Source of the DNA: UBA2421 sp002343075
Lineage (GTDB): Bacteria; Planctomycetota; Phycisphaerae; Tepidisphaerales; Tepidisphaeraceae
Direction of reading: 5' to 3'
NCBI GenBank assembly: GCA_937982565.1
Contig: CALJLN010000010.1
Span: forward strand, 178,346 to 242,345
DNA: 64,000 bases
Part shown: positions 1 through 8,470 of the stretch, one piece after another
Position numbering within the stretch: position 1 is the first letter of the stretch
How the letters are laid out: every line of letters begins with the position of its first letter
The notes under the pieces: generated by a model
Told to the model about the DNA's origin: nothing
What the model saw: the letters and a program-made list of their open reading frames with translations, nothing else
The model's database searches: none
Translations under genes and position numbers: made by a program

Positions 1-436
1 TGTGATACTCCAACGGATCCCTCCCCCCGAACCGCCCGTAGAAGGGGATGAGCATTCGCGCCCGGTTGTAAACCAGGTCATTCTCTTCATCATGCTGCAG
101 GCCCTGATGCCCGAACTCGCAGAGGACGGCCGGGTTGCCGGCGCTGAGCCGACCGCGGAAGCTGCCGTGGCGCGGGTGGTGCACCAGCGGGTCGGCCGCC
201 GCGATCGATTGGCCGGACTGGGCCGCCATCGCGGTGAAGTCGTCCAGGTCGACATCCCCGTCGCCGTCCATGTCCGACCGGGCGGCCGGGTCACTCGTGC
301 CGAACTGGCCGGTCATCACTGTCTGATCCGCCGACGTCGCCGCCGCCCCGTCATCGTCCAAATCGCCCAGCAGCCAGCCCCGGCTGTAGACCGTCCGCTT
401 GCCATACGGCGTGTACTCGTAGCGTTCGGCCAGCAC
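1..436 (-). CDS. RHS repeat-associated core protein fragment with dockerin-like insert (runs off window)
   Basis: Reading the minus strand gives an open frame that leaves the window at base 1. It has the RHS-core signature: an ERYEYTPYGK segment, then about 90 residues later the pair YNRARMLIPFYGRF and GGRDPLEY. RHS/YD-repeat proteins are large surface or toxin-carrier proteins. Between the two RHS motifs lies a dockerin-like EF-hand stretch, with LGDLDDDG and DMDGDGDVDLDDF. The frame stays open upstream of the possible GTG at 434-436, into the end of the preceding gene, so the start is not certain. There is no room for a normal long RHS N-terminus: this is either an orphan RHS C-terminal gene or a 5'-truncated remnant. 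No ATG supports the start. Confidence 0.6.
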   Translation of the reverse strand, partial: MLAERYEYTPYGKRTVYSRGWLLGDLDDDGAAATSADQTVMTGQFGTSDPAARSDMDGDGDVDLDDFTAMAAQSGQSIAAADPLVHHPRHGSFRGRLSAGNPAVLCEFGHQGLQHDEENDLVYNRARMLIPFYGRFGGRDPLEYH

Positions 437-479
437 GCCGGTGATTATACCCGAAGAGTCTGCGGGTGATGCGGGAGTT

Positions 480-2312
480 TTAGCTTGATTTGCCGCGCGC
501 CAGCAGGCCGGCAACGAGAGACGCGAGCGCGAGCGGGGTGAGCCAGGCGGCGGCGGGGTGGCCGGCGGTGGGGGTGATGGGCAATGACTCCATCAGGACG
601 CGCGGCGGAGACGCGGGCGGGGGTTCGGGCGTTGCGGCGGTGCCCCCGCTGCCCGGGCGGTGAAACAGGCTGTTGAGCGCGCGCAACTTGCCTGCTTCGT
701 CACGATAAATGCCCGGCGAAGGGGTATAGCCTTCGATCGCCGGTGTTAGGCGCTGCCAGGGTGCCGGTGGGACGATCAGCGATTCGCCGACGAACGCTGG
801 GGTGAATGCTGGGGTTAACGCTGGCGTTAACATTGGGGACGTCGAGCCGAACGAATCGGCGACCGACCCGAGCAAGACCACAAACTCCGGCTGACTCGTT
901 AGCGCTTCCGACCAGAAATTAAACAGCACCTGCCGCGCCGGCGGGCTGCCATCGAGTGCGAGGGCGCGCTCGGCGAGCACAGTCCGGCCTCCAACCCGCA
1001 CACGCGGTTCCCACGAAGCGTCAGGCTCGGGGCCACACAGCGCACCTTCGAGAATACGACGCCAATCGATGCCCCCGCCGAGCGGAGAGATGATTTCGAT
1101 CTCACCGGTATCCATTCGCTGCCCGCTGTGCAGCACAGGAAAGACCATCGCCGAGGCGGGCGCGAGATCGGTGGGGCTTGGCTGTACGGCTGGCTCGATG
1201 CGGTCGAGCAGGTGTACGACGTGACTGGATTGATCGCCCGCCGTGCGACTCATCGCCTCGCCCGACGCGCCGCTGGTGGCTGCGGGGTGACGCAGGCCGT
1301 TGTAGACGTCGGCAAACCGCGCCACTTCCGCATGAACGCCCCGCCCTGCGGCGAGCCAGGGCCATATCGTGCCGCGAACGAGCCATGCACGGTCATCGGG
1401 GGGAAAGCCATCGGTGGCGACATTGCGATCATGGCCCGCGAAGTCGCCCGCGGCATGCCCCGCCGCATGCTGGGTGAGAATCGCTTCCACCGTGTCGCCG
1501 AGGCGCGTGAAATCGATGAAGACGGGCAGCGCGGCGCCCGCAGGGATTGGCCGTTCGTGCGTCTCATCGCCCGACTTGACGATGAGCGTACGGGAGCGGG
1601 CCGGAATTGCGGGGGTTGATTCATCGAAAGCCGGCGTCACCATCACCTGCGGCGCAGGCAAATCCGCCGCGGCGAGGAACGCGATGCCGGCGTTCGCCGC
1701 GCGCATCGTCGGCGGGACGATGATCACCCCCCCGCCGTCGCCCGCCGCCGACTTCAGGCGATGATCGGTGAGGACGACGGTGGTCGCGTCTGATGCGTTG
1801 CGGGCGGCGGCCACATGCGATTGAACGAGTTGGAGCGTGTCGACAGCAGTCCGGCTGATTGCCTGATTTACCTTCGCGGCGGACACCGGACCCTGCAGCC
1901 GCGCCATGTTCGCTTCAAGCGGCGGAATCACGGTGATGGAGACCGCTTCCAGCGCCAGCGAGGCATCATCAAAGAGCGATCGCAAGGACGCTTCGTAGAG
2001 TGCCCCGCCGCCGGGCGCTTCGGCAGACATGCCCGCCCCGCGATCGATGACAACATGCACGCGGCGTTTCCATGTCGCGCCAAAGTGTGGGCCTGACGCG
2101 GCGAGGATCGCCATCACCGCAGCCAGCATTACAAGCGCGACCCACAGGGGCAGGCGATATTGGCGAGGGCTGGCGGCTGCGGGCGTGTCAGTCGGGGGCC
2201 AAAGCGGAAGAAACGGAACAGCGATCTCGTCGGCCCGGCGCCGCATGAGCCATATGGCCAACGCGGCCAGCGGCAACAGCGCGAACAACATAAGCGGCGA
2301 AACAAACGACAT
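480..2312 (-). CDS. BatA-type N-terminal membrane protein with degenerate VWA-like region
   Basis: A 610-residue protein. The start MSFVSPLMLFALLPLAALAI followed by MRRR is the BatA/'aerotolerance regulator N-terminal' signature. A second membrane segment lies at about residues 55-73 and a third near 590-605, so most of the chain sits between membrane anchors. After TM2 the segment HVVIDRGAGMSA lies where VWA proteins carry the metal-binding DxSxS, but here it reads D-R-G-A-G, so metal binding is doubtful. Proteins of this type usually accompany MoxR/DUF58 genes. A MoxR-DUF58-transglutaminase set lies 6 kb away on the other strand, so a link is possible but not shown. Molecular function is unknown. 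It lies 9 bases downstream of the next minus-strand gene and is probably cotranscribed with it. Confidence 0.75.
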   Translation of the reverse strand: MSFVSPLMLFALLPLAALAIWLMRRRADEIAVPFLPLWPPTDTPAAASPRQYRLPLWVALVMLAAVMAILAASGPHFGATWKRRVHVVIDRGAGMSAEAPGGGALYEASLRSLFDDASLALEAVSITVIPPLEANMARLQGPVSAAKVNQAISRTAVDTLQLVQSHVAAARNASDATTVVLTDHRLKSAAGDGGGVIIVPPTMRAANAGIAFLAAADLPAPQVMVTPAFDESTPAIPARSRTLIVKSGDETHERPIPAGAALPVFIDFTRLGDTVEAILTQHAAGHAAGDFAGHDRNVATDGFPPDDRAWLVRGTIWPWLAAGRGVHAEVARFADVYNGLRHPAATSGASGEAMSRTAGDQSSHVVHLLDRIEPAVQPSPTDLAPASAMVFPVLHSGQRMDTGEIEIISPLGGGIDWRRILEGALCGPEPDASWEPRVRVGGRTVLAERALALDGSPPARQVLFNFWSEALTSQPEFVVLLGSVADSFGSTSPMLTPALTPAFTPAFVGESLIVPPAPWQRLTPAIEGYTPSPGIYRDEAGKLRALNSLFHRPGSGGTAATPEPPPASPPRVLMESLPITPTAGHPAAAWLTPLALASLVAGLLARGKSS

Positions 2313-2321
2313 GCGAGCGGG

Positions 2322-2858
2322 CTACTGTTCGGGCATCACCAGCACCTTATCGAGCAACACATAATTGCGGCCGTTGTATTCGGTGAGCATGCCGGTGATG
2401 CGGAAGCGCAAATCGCGGCTGCTGGATTTCATGGCGCTTTCGATGGCCATAAGCTTCAGATTGGGCAGGACGATCACCGGCGGATCCTGCAGCGCGGTGC
2501 CGTCGGAATCAAACATGAACTCGACCGTCTGCCCGTCCGCCGCGCGTGCGATTCGGCCCACGCGGTCGATGAGAAACGTCCCCTCCCGCTGAAGCGCAAT
2601 CGCGTCGGCCCCGGGCGCGACGGCAGCGCTGCCGGTGGTGCGATCGACCGCGGGGGCGTCGGTGACGGGGCGCAACGGCTTGGCAGACGGCTGGCCCGAC
2701 GGGCGAAGCATCTGATCCAGCATCTGCGCCGCGGGCGTGCCGGCGGCGGGCTGGGTGGCTGGCTGCGTTGCCGGAGAAGCCGGCTGTGACAGGGCGACGG
2801 TTGAGAGCATACCGCAGGCGTGTAGAGACATTGCAATTAGAATGATCGATGGGCGCAT
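2322..2858 (-). CDS. Exported protein of unknown function
   Basis: A 178-residue protein starting MRPSIILIAMSLHACGML. I chose this start over an upstream one because GAGG lies five bases before it and because it places a hydrophobic signal sequence at the N-terminus. A Pro/Ala/Gln-rich linker (about residues 24-45) follows the signal. The C-terminal half is a compact beta-rich stretch ending RNYVLLDKVLVMPEQ, a pattern seen in planctomycete exported proteins with a short OB-like or LptA-like fold; I cannot assign a family. It is followed 9 bases later by the BatA-type gene, suggesting one operon at the cell envelope. Confidence 0.6.
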   Translation of the reverse strand: MRPSIILIAMSLHACGMLSTVALSQPASPATQPATQPAAGTPAAQMLDQMLRPSGQPSAKPLRPVTDAPAVDRTTGSAAVAPGADAIALQREGTFLIDRVGRIARAADGQTVEFMFDSDGTALQDPPVIVLPNLKLMAIESAMKSSSRDLRFRITGMLTEYNGRNYVLLDKVLVMPEQ

Positions 2859-2965
2859 GCAGTCCTCGCAGAAAACGCGTATCGCCACGGGCGTCGTGCG
2901 TGAACGAACCGCCCGCAACGATAATTATTCTCGCGATTGACCGCGGCAATTCAAAGTTGGCGACC

Positions 2966-3526
2966 TTATTCCGCCAGCGTAAGCTGCTTTTGCGGCTGTT
3001 CCCACAGTTTCTGATCGAGCATGTCCTTTGGAATGACGATCACCGGGCGTTCTGATTTTGGCCGAGCCTTCCACGCTTTGATTTCGATCGACCCCGGCGT
3101 TGCAAACCGCTGCCATTGCGCCGGAACCACCCACCCACGTGCTGCAGGCTGAGCATGGCGGAGCATGTCGGCCTTTCTGAAATAGAGTGGAATGCTGTTG
3201 TTGGCTTCGTTGCGCGCGTCATTCGGAGTGAACCCGAAAATGAAAGCGTTTCGCCCGCCCAGCGCATCAGTAAACGTGCGGGTGCGCTCGGTGACTACGG
3301 CGCGGTGAGTGTCGATCGTTGAGCTGGTAAACGCAAAGCCGTGGTGTCGGCCCCAGCTTGCTCCGGGCGCGGTCGGCCATGCGGCAGCGTCATGAATCCG
3401 TGGATCGGCCCCGCCGTAGTAATAGGGGTTCTGCCCGCCGTATTGATGCCGAACCGGCTCGTAAACCACCTGTGAAAATGCCGGTGCCGCAGCCAGACCG
3501 ACGATGAGACAAACGATGAGACGCAT
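2966..3526 (-). CDS. Exported protein of unknown function
   Basis: A 186-residue protein starting MRLIVCLIVGLAAAPAFSQ, a clean signal peptide with a likely cleavage after AFS. The start is supported by GGGAG eight bases upstream; a GTG five codons earlier sits on top of that ribosome site and is less likely. The mature part is rich in Tyr, Gly and Asn early on (NPYYYGGADPR), has no Cys pair and no further membrane segment, and ends with a basic stretch. I do not recognise a family. It is transcribed in the same direction as the two genes downstream, about 100 bases away. Confidence 0.55.
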   Translation of the reverse strand: MRLIVCLIVGLAAAPAFSQVVYEPVRHQYGGQNPYYYGGADPRIHDAAAWPTAPGASWGRHHGFAFTSSTIDTHRAVVTERTRTFTDALGGRNAFIFGFTPNDARNEANNSIPLYFRKADMLRHAQPAARGWVVPAQWQRFATPGSIEIKAWKARPKSERPVIVIPKDMLDQKLWEQPQKQLTLAE

Positions 3527-3652
3527 TGCGAAATCTCCCACAAAAGCCGAGAGCGAACCGGTGCAGGTTAACTCCAGCCCGAGGGCGACTTCAACGCAAT
3601 TCCGGCGATGATTCTCGCAATCATCCGCTGTTCGCCGCTACAATCGCTTCAG

Positions 3653-4954
3653 ATGCAACTGCCCTACCTCACAAGCGAGTTTCCCGGCGTCGGCGGGTCG
3701 ATCAAAGACCGCCCGGAGGACTTTTTCGTTCAGGAACTGCCCCTTTACGAGCCTAGCGGCGAGGGGGAGCATGTCTACGCAGAGATTCAGAAGGTCGGCC
3801 TCACGACATTCGCAGCCATTGACCGCGTTGCCCGCGCGCACAACATTCACCCGCGCGATATCGGCTACGCCGGGCTGAAGGATGCGCGCGCCATCACCCG
3901 GCAGCTCATCAGCATTCCGCGCGTTACTGAAGAAGCGGTGATGACAACCAAGGTGGAGGGCGTCGAGGTGCGGTGGACCGATCGCCACGCCAACAAGATC
4001 CGCCTCGGCCACCTCGCGGGCAACCGGTTTGCCATCAAGATCCGGGATGTCGAACCGACCGACGTCGTCAAACTGCGCCCGATGCTCGACATATTGCAAC
4101 AGCGTGGCATGCCCAACTACTTTGGCGAGCAGCGTTTCGGCATGCGTCAGAACAACCATGTGCTGGGGGCCTGTCTCATTCGCGGGCGCCCGGAAGAGTT
4201 ACTGCATCATCTGCTCGGCGGGCCGGATAAGCGGCTGGACGATGGCGACGTGTACGACGCCCGCCGAAAGTTTGAGGAAGGCCGTTACGAGCACGCGCTC
4301 GACCGCTGGCCTCGAAAATGCGGCCTTGAGCGGCGCACCCTCGCCCGGCTGATGAAAACAAGAAAACCCGGCGAGGCGGCCCGGTCGATTGACGAAAAGA
4401 TTCGCCGGCTCTGGGTGAGCGCGCTGCAGAGCCATCTGTTTAATCAGGTGCTGGCGCGGAGAATGGCTACGCTTGATCGGCTGATTCCCGGCGATTTTGC
4501 GATCAAGCACGAAAATGGCGCGTGTTTTCAAGTCACCGACCCAACCGCAGAGCAACCGCGGGCGACTGGCTGGGAAATCAGCCCGACCGGGCCGATCGTA
4601 GGCTACCGCATGAGCCTTCCGGAGGCCGACGCGCTGGCCATCGAGCAGGCAGTCATGAAGGAAAATGGCCTCACCCCCGGGCATTTCAAACAGGAAGGCC
4701 GCGACCAGGCAAAGGGAACACGCCGTGCCTTGCGCGTCCAGCCGAAAGACGTGGAAATCGCCGCAGGGGTCGATGATTTCGGCTCGCACATCACCGTCGC
4801 GTTTACCTTGCCGCCGGGAAGTTTTGCCACTGTGCTTCTCGGTGAATTGATGAAGAACGAAGAACCGACCACCCCAACGCCGACGGATGGTTCTTCGGAC
4901 CCGACCAGCGACCCGGCGGAGGCTGTTGAATCAACCCCCAGCGCAGAGGGGTGA
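3653..4954 (+). CDS. truD: tRNA pseudouridine(13) synthase TruD
   Basis: TruD isomerises U13 of tRNA-Glu to pseudouridine. The motif GYAGLKDARAITRQ near residue 70 contains the catalytic Asp of the family (GLKD). NYFGEQRFG and the C-terminal RALRV block are also typical. I chose the ATG that begins MQLPYLTSEFPG, because TruD homologues start a few residues before the KDRPEDFFVQE motif; the longer open frame adds 15 residues of no family character. The last 35 residues are a low-complexity Pro/Thr/Ser/Glu tail beyond the usual TruD end, probably disordered. It is flanked by convergent and divergent minus-strand genes, so it is likely monocistronic. Confidence 0.9.
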   Translation: MQLPYLTSEFPGVGGSIKDRPEDFFVQELPLYEPSGEGEHVYAEIQKVGLTTFAAIDRVARAHNIHPRDIGYAGLKDARAITRQLISIPRVTEEAVMTTKVEGVEVRWTDRHANKIRLGHLAGNRFAIKIRDVEPTDVVKLRPMLDILQQRGMPNYFGEQRFGMRQNNHVLGACLIRGRPEELLHHLLGGPDKRLDDGDVYDARRKFEEGRYEHALDRWPRKCGLERRTLARLMKTRKPGEAARSIDEKIRRLWVSALQSHLFNQVLARRMATLDRLIPGDFAIKHENGACFQVTDPTAEQPRATGWEISPTGPIVGYRMSLPEADALAIEQAVMKENGLTPGHFKQEGRDQAKGTRRALRVQPKDVEIAAGVDDFGSHITVAFTLPPGSFATVLLGELMKNEEPTTPTPTDGSSDPTSDPAEAVESTPSAEG

Positions 4955-4960
4955 ACGCCA

Positions 4961-5413
4961 TCAGGCAGCCAAAAGATTTCTCGCGCGCCGTGCGTCGATG
5001 AACGATTTAATGCAAAGCACGATATAGGGAAACAGCAGCCCAGCCATGCCTGCCTGTACCTGCGAAGCCACGGGCCGGATTTTGTTCCCGCCGGTGAGCA
5101 TGACTTGATCGTCTTTCACATCCATGGCCACGCGCTGCTCCGCGGTAAGGTTCTCGGTGCCTTGCGTCGCAAGCCTGATCAGATTCATGACACCCGGCAC
5201 CGACCCGGCAAAGCCCAGAATCGCGATCAACACCGCGCCGTGCATTGCATGCTTGCGCAGTGCCGGCTTCAGCGCAACCAGTCCACAAACCAGCAGCAGA
5301 ATGCCGGCGAATGCTGGGATTAGTGCTGTGAATGATCTCATGCCTGTGGCGAGATACGCGCCGACTCCGAGCAAGATCAGTGCCGCCGAGAAACCGATGG
5401 TGACTTTTGCCAT
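4961..5413 (-). CDS. Small integral membrane protein of unknown function
   Basis: A 150-residue protein starting MAKVTIGFSAALILLGVGAY. This start is preferred to one 13 codons upstream because it opens directly into the first membrane segment. Four hydrophobic segments are visible: about 4-22, 28-48, 57-75 and 118-135. The basic LKPALRKHAMH loop and the final SFIDARRARN are the most polar parts. Small four-helix membrane proteins with this layout are common in planctomycetes and have no known function. It converges with truD, with only 6 bases between the stop codons. Confidence 0.6.
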   Translation of the reverse strand: MAKVTIGFSAALILLGVGAYLATGMRSFTALIPAFAGILLLVCGLVALKPALRKHAMHGAVLIAILGFAGSVPGVMNLIRLATQGTENLTAEQRVAMDVKDDQVMLTGGNKIRPVASQVQAGMAGLLFPYIVLCIKSFIDARRARNLLAA

Positions 5414-5605
5414 GTGACAATGATAGACGACATTCCGCTCCGAAGCATTCATTTGATGCCTCGATTCGGCTGAATGCTGTGCAACACCAACACACTGAAT
5501 CTTAAAAAACTTGGAAGAACCGAAGATGATGTGTCATCGCTTGATTCGCCTTGATGCATCGCTATGGTCTATCGCATCCGCAGGCGGCATAAGCCCGTCC
5601 TGCCT

Positions 5606-5794
5606 GGCCGGATGCCGGGTGAGACGAAGGGAAGTCGGTGAAATTCCGACGCGGACGCGCCGCTGTAAGGAGCACGCATCGCTGGCAGTACGCTGGCGAT
5701 GCACCGTTTCGGTCAATCAGCCACTGTTTTGCCATTTCGGCATGATGGGAAGGCGGCCAAAGCGCGACTCCAAGCCAGAAGACCTGCCCGCGGA
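5606..5794 (+). promoter_or_regulatory. Cobalamin (B12) riboswitch
   Basis: The conserved core of the Rfam Cobalamin family reads in order on the plus strand: GAAGGGAAgtCGGTG, AAAtTCCGac with GCGGacGCGCCGCTGTAA (the B12-box area), an expanded P-arm with GCATCGCTGG paired to CTGGCGATGC, then AGCCACTG, GATGGGAAGGC and finally GCCAGAAGACCTGCC. All the major joining regions are present and in the right order, so this is a complete aptamer. It lies about 280 bases upstream of the PEP-CTERM gene at 6072 on the same strand, with no other gene between. It should repress downstream expression when adenosyl- or methylcobalamin is plentiful. Confidence 0.93.
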
Positions 5795-5807
5795 GAAGTG
5801 ACGGTCG

Positions 5808-5833
5808 CGATTTGCACTTTTCGCTGCAAATCG
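5808..5833 (+). other. Hairpin after the riboswitch (possible expression platform)
   Basis: A perfect 9-bp stem, CGATTTGCA with TGCAAATCG, and an 8-base loop sits 14 bases after the aptamer. It could be part of the expression platform. It is not followed by a strong T tract, so simple intrinsic termination is not obvious. The remaining bases from 5834 to 6071 hold no gene I can support and are best read as 5' leader. Confidence 0.45.
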
Positions 5834-6071
5834 ACTGTTTCACACTCGTTCGTCCTCGCGACTTTGGGACGGAAAGAGAACCGCGTACAGGCTGCGTACG
5901 GACCACAAGCCGATTCGCTCGGTGCCCGCTGCGTATGAACTCGCCTGACCGCGTTCTGCTTCCAACTCTCAAAGCAAGATCGACCTCAGTGCGGGCAGTT
6001 TGCCCCCATTGCGGTTCGCGATGACGCTGTTCAATAAGAGCGCCGCGCGAATCGGCGCAGAAGGTCCTCCC

Positions 6072-6878
6072 ATGTTTCGTATCGCTTTTTCCGCCGCACT
6101 GTCGGCGGGTGTCGCGGCGCATGCCGCGGAGTTTGTCTCTTCGGTGGCCGATTATCAGCCGGGCACCGGAGTCGGCGCCTTCGTCAATTCGTCGGCGGCG
6201 GTCGGCTCACCGGCACCGCTCACGGGGCAATCGATCGGCTTCCCGAACATCCTCAGCCCATTCAGCCCGGCTTTCGGGTCTGATGAGATTGTCGGCATCG
6301 GCTTGAATGGCCTGCTTCAGCTCGACTTCGCCGTCCCTGTCAGCAATGTAGCCGGCCCCGATTTTGGCGTCATCACCAACCTCGGTTTGGCGGACATTAG
6401 TTTCCCAAACGGCGTAAACTCCAATCCCGCCTCAACCTTCAGTGCCCCCCGGCAGGCTGAAGTGGCCGTGAGCGGCGATGGCACGCAGTTTATCAGCCTT
6501 GGTTTGGTGACTTTTGACGCGCCGGCAAACTACTTCGCCAATGCGTCCAACCCGTTTCTCTCCTCGACACCTTCGCCGGCTGTACTGGCGGATTTTGGAA
6601 AGCCGTTCGCGGGCTCGCTCTCCACGTTCGACGGGCTGGACTGGCAACAAACCCTCGCCGCCCTCGATGGCTCCGGCGGTGGGACCTGGCTCGACTTTTC
6701 AGCTACCGGACTGCCAAGCATTAAGTCGGTCCGATTCAGCATCGGCGCAACCGCGCCGGTGGGAACCGATGGAAAGTTGTTTGTCGACGCCGTGGTCGCC
6801 AATAACGCCGCCGTGCCAGAACCGGCTGCCGCGGGAATGCTGGTAGGTGCGATTGGCGTGCTGCTTCGTCGGCGATAG
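6072..6878 (+). CDS. PEP-CTERM surface protein under B12 riboswitch
   Basis: A 268-residue protein starting MFRIAFSAALSAGVAAHAAE, a signal peptide with an AHA-A cleavage site. The start is supported by GAAGG upstream; a longer frame from 6000 has no signal. The C-terminus carries the full PEP-CTERM sorting signal: VPEP, a hydrophobic helix (AAAGMLVGAIGVLL) and a terminal RRR. PEP-CTERM proteins are exported, processed by exosortase and placed on the cell surface or in extracellular matrix. The mature domain is beta-rich, with repeated Gly/Ser/Asn turns, and I do not recognise it. It is the first gene downstream of the cobalamin riboswitch, so a role in capturing cobalamin or a precursor at the surface is a reasonable inference, not a demonstrated function. 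Confidence 0.8.
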   Translation: MFRIAFSAALSAGVAAHAAEFVSSVADYQPGTGVGAFVNSSAAVGSPAPLTGQSIGFPNILSPFSPAFGSDEIVGIGLNGLLQLDFAVPVSNVAGPDFGVITNLGLADISFPNGVNSNPASTFSAPRQAEVAVSGDGTQFISLGLVTFDAPANYFANASNPFLSSTPSPAVLADFGKPFAGSLSTFDGLDWQQTLAALDGSGGGTWLDFSATGLPSIKSVRFSIGATAPVGTDGKLFVDAVVANNAAVPEPAAAGMLVGAIGVLLRRR

Positions 6879-6882
6879 ACCC

Positions 6883-8223
6883 ATGCACTCCCTCACAACA
6901 CTCCTCACCCTCGCCACTGCAGTCTCGGCGGAACGTCTCACCGCCGAGCCTGCTGTGCGCGTGGGCCAGGGGATTCACTCTTCGCTGGTTTATATCGACT
7001 TCGGCCCGCGCACTTTCTGGTATGACGTGCGATACAACCACTCCATTACAGGCTTTGCGGCACTGCAGTTGATTGATGACGAAACGCCGCTGGAAATGGA
7101 CTCGATTGCGTTCGGGTCGAGCCGGTTTATCACGTCGATCTCGATCGGCGGCTACGCGGCGGAGGGCGCGGGAGCCAACGGCGACGACTTCTGGAGCTAT
7201 TGGCGGCGCGACACGGCCGATTGGACACTTTCAGGCGTTGGCGCGAGCTTTCGGACGCTGCAACACGGTCATGCCGACGGTTGGGTCTGGACCGCGGCGC
7301 AGAACCGTCCGCCAGACGAGCCTGCATCATTCCGCGAGCTTGTCAGCGTCGCACCCCCCGCCACCGCCGCGCGCGCTGCGGCAGTTCCCGAACCGAGCTT
7401 CAGCAGCTATCTATTCGCATCCGGCCCAGCCTTTGCTCGTCGGCGGCGAAAAGCAACGACAGCGTGCGCGGTGCGCGGCTTCACGCTCGTCGAGTTGCTC
7501 GTCGTGATCGGCATCATTGCAATTCTAGTGGCCACCCTGCTTCCGACGCTTCAAGCCGCCAATGCTCAATCGAGATCGGTGCAGTGTCTCAGCAATCTCC
7601 GGCAGATGATGGTGGCCGTGGAAATGTATCAGCAGACAAATGCCGGGCGCTTTCCGCTGTCAGGGTACAGCGTCTTCGCCCCGCCGACGCGCACAAGCTA
7701 CGCCTGGGACTATACGCGCATCATCAATATCAACACCAATGAAACGACAATCGAACCGGGATTGCTCTGGTGGAAGAGCGCGGCGGCGAAGGTGATGCAG
7801 TGTCCGGTGTTCGAGCGAACTTCTGTTGGCTTCGTTTCAGATCCGGCAACCGGCTACAACTACAACACGAGCTATCTCGGCGGCGAACAGGAACTGGGCA
7901 CCGGGATTATCTACGCCCCTGCCAAACTATCGCAGGTGCGCAAACCGTCGCAGACAGTGGTCTTCGGTGACGGCGAATACTCCGCGGGGGCGAACAAGTT
8001 CATGCGATCGCCGTTTCCGTCGGGCCGCGAAGTGGTGAGTTCCGGTCGATTCGCCGGAACACAGGGTTTCCGCCACCGCGGCGCAAGCAATGCAGCCTTC
8101 GCCGACGGCCACGCGGCACCATCGTCGCGACGATTCACTGCGACACTGGCAGCCGATCAGTCGCGCATCACCGCCGGCACCGGCTTTCTCTCCGCCGACA
8201 ATTCGCTCTACGATCTGGAGTGA
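6883..8223 (+). CDS. PEP-CTERM domain fused to type IV pilin-like protein, B12 operon
   Basis: A 446-residue protein, 4 bases after the previous gene. Residues 1-16 form a signal peptide. About 25-145 is a small domain with FWSYWRRDTADWTLSGVGAS and HADGWVWT, similar by eye to small secreted proteins found next to cobalt/cobalamin ECF transporters in Actinobacteria. About 168-190 is a PEP-CTERM-like tail (AAVPEPSF, hydrophobic stretch, ARRRRK). From about residue 198 it reads GFTLVELLVVIGIIAILVAT, a complete class III signal of pseudopilins, and it ends with a planctomycete prepilin-type H-x-DG region (FADGHA). A pilin signal normally lies at the extreme N-terminus, so this is a true fusion or two proteins in one frame. 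An in-frame GTG immediately before RGFTLVELL could start a separate pilin, but no good ribosome site precedes it. Confidence 0.75.
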   Translation: MHSLTTLLTLATAVSAERLTAEPAVRVGQGIHSSLVYIDFGPRTFWYDVRYNHSITGFAALQLIDDETPLEMDSIAFGSSRFITSISIGGYAAEGAGANGDDFWSYWRRDTADWTLSGVGASFRTLQHGHADGWVWTAAQNRPPDEPASFRELVSVAPPATAARAAAVPEPSFSSYLFASGPAFARRRRKATTACAVRGFTLVELLVVIGIIAILVATLLPTLQAANAQSRSVQCLSNLRQMMVAVEMYQQTNAGRFPLSGYSVFAPPTRTSYAWDYTRIININTNETTIEPGLLWWKSAAAKVMQCPVFERTSVGFVSDPATGYNYNTSYLGGEQELGTGIIYAPAKLSQVRKPSQTVVFGDGEYSAGANKFMRSPFPSGREVVSSGRFAGTQGFRHRGASNAAFADGHAAPSSRRFTATLAADQSRITAGTGFLSADNSLYDLE

Positions 8224-8225
8224 GG

Positions 8226-8438
8226 ATGTCACCGAAAGTGCCAAGAGAGAACCCTGCTCCACGATCGCTCGTAGAAGGAGTGGATTACTATCTGGAAGCG
8301 GGCCGGTGGGTCTTCACCGAAGCCTTCCACCTGAACCGCGGAAATTGCTGCGGGTCGGGCTGTCGGCACTGCCCATACCGACCGGCAACGCCGCATGGCG
8401 CGTCTTCGGCAGATAACGAGGCGGGTGAGTTGGATTGA
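8226..8438 (+). CDS. DUF5522 small cysteine protein
   Basis: A 70-residue protein whose core is GVDYYLEAGRWVFTEAFHL followed by NCCGSGCRHCPY. That layout of four cysteines after a 'VDYY..GRWVFT' stretch is the DUF5522 family, short proteins of unknown function that may bind a metal. The start is the ATG two bases after the previous stop, with GGAG five bases upstream lying inside the end of the previous gene, so translation is probably coupled to it. It may belong to the B12-controlled unit by position, although DUF5522 genes are widespread and the link may be accidental. Confidence 0.75.
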   Translation: MSPKVPRENPAPRSLVEGVDYYLEAGRWVFTEAFHLNRGNCCGSGCRHCPYRPATPHGASSADNEAGELD

Positions 8439-8470
8439 AGTGCGATCGCGCATAGACTCAAGGCCGAAAC

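Noticed and set aside
2..469. A 155-codon plus-strand frame at the left end
   Set aside because: The opposite strand encodes clear RHS and dockerin-like motifs; the plus frame has only low-complexity Arg/Val/Ala text.
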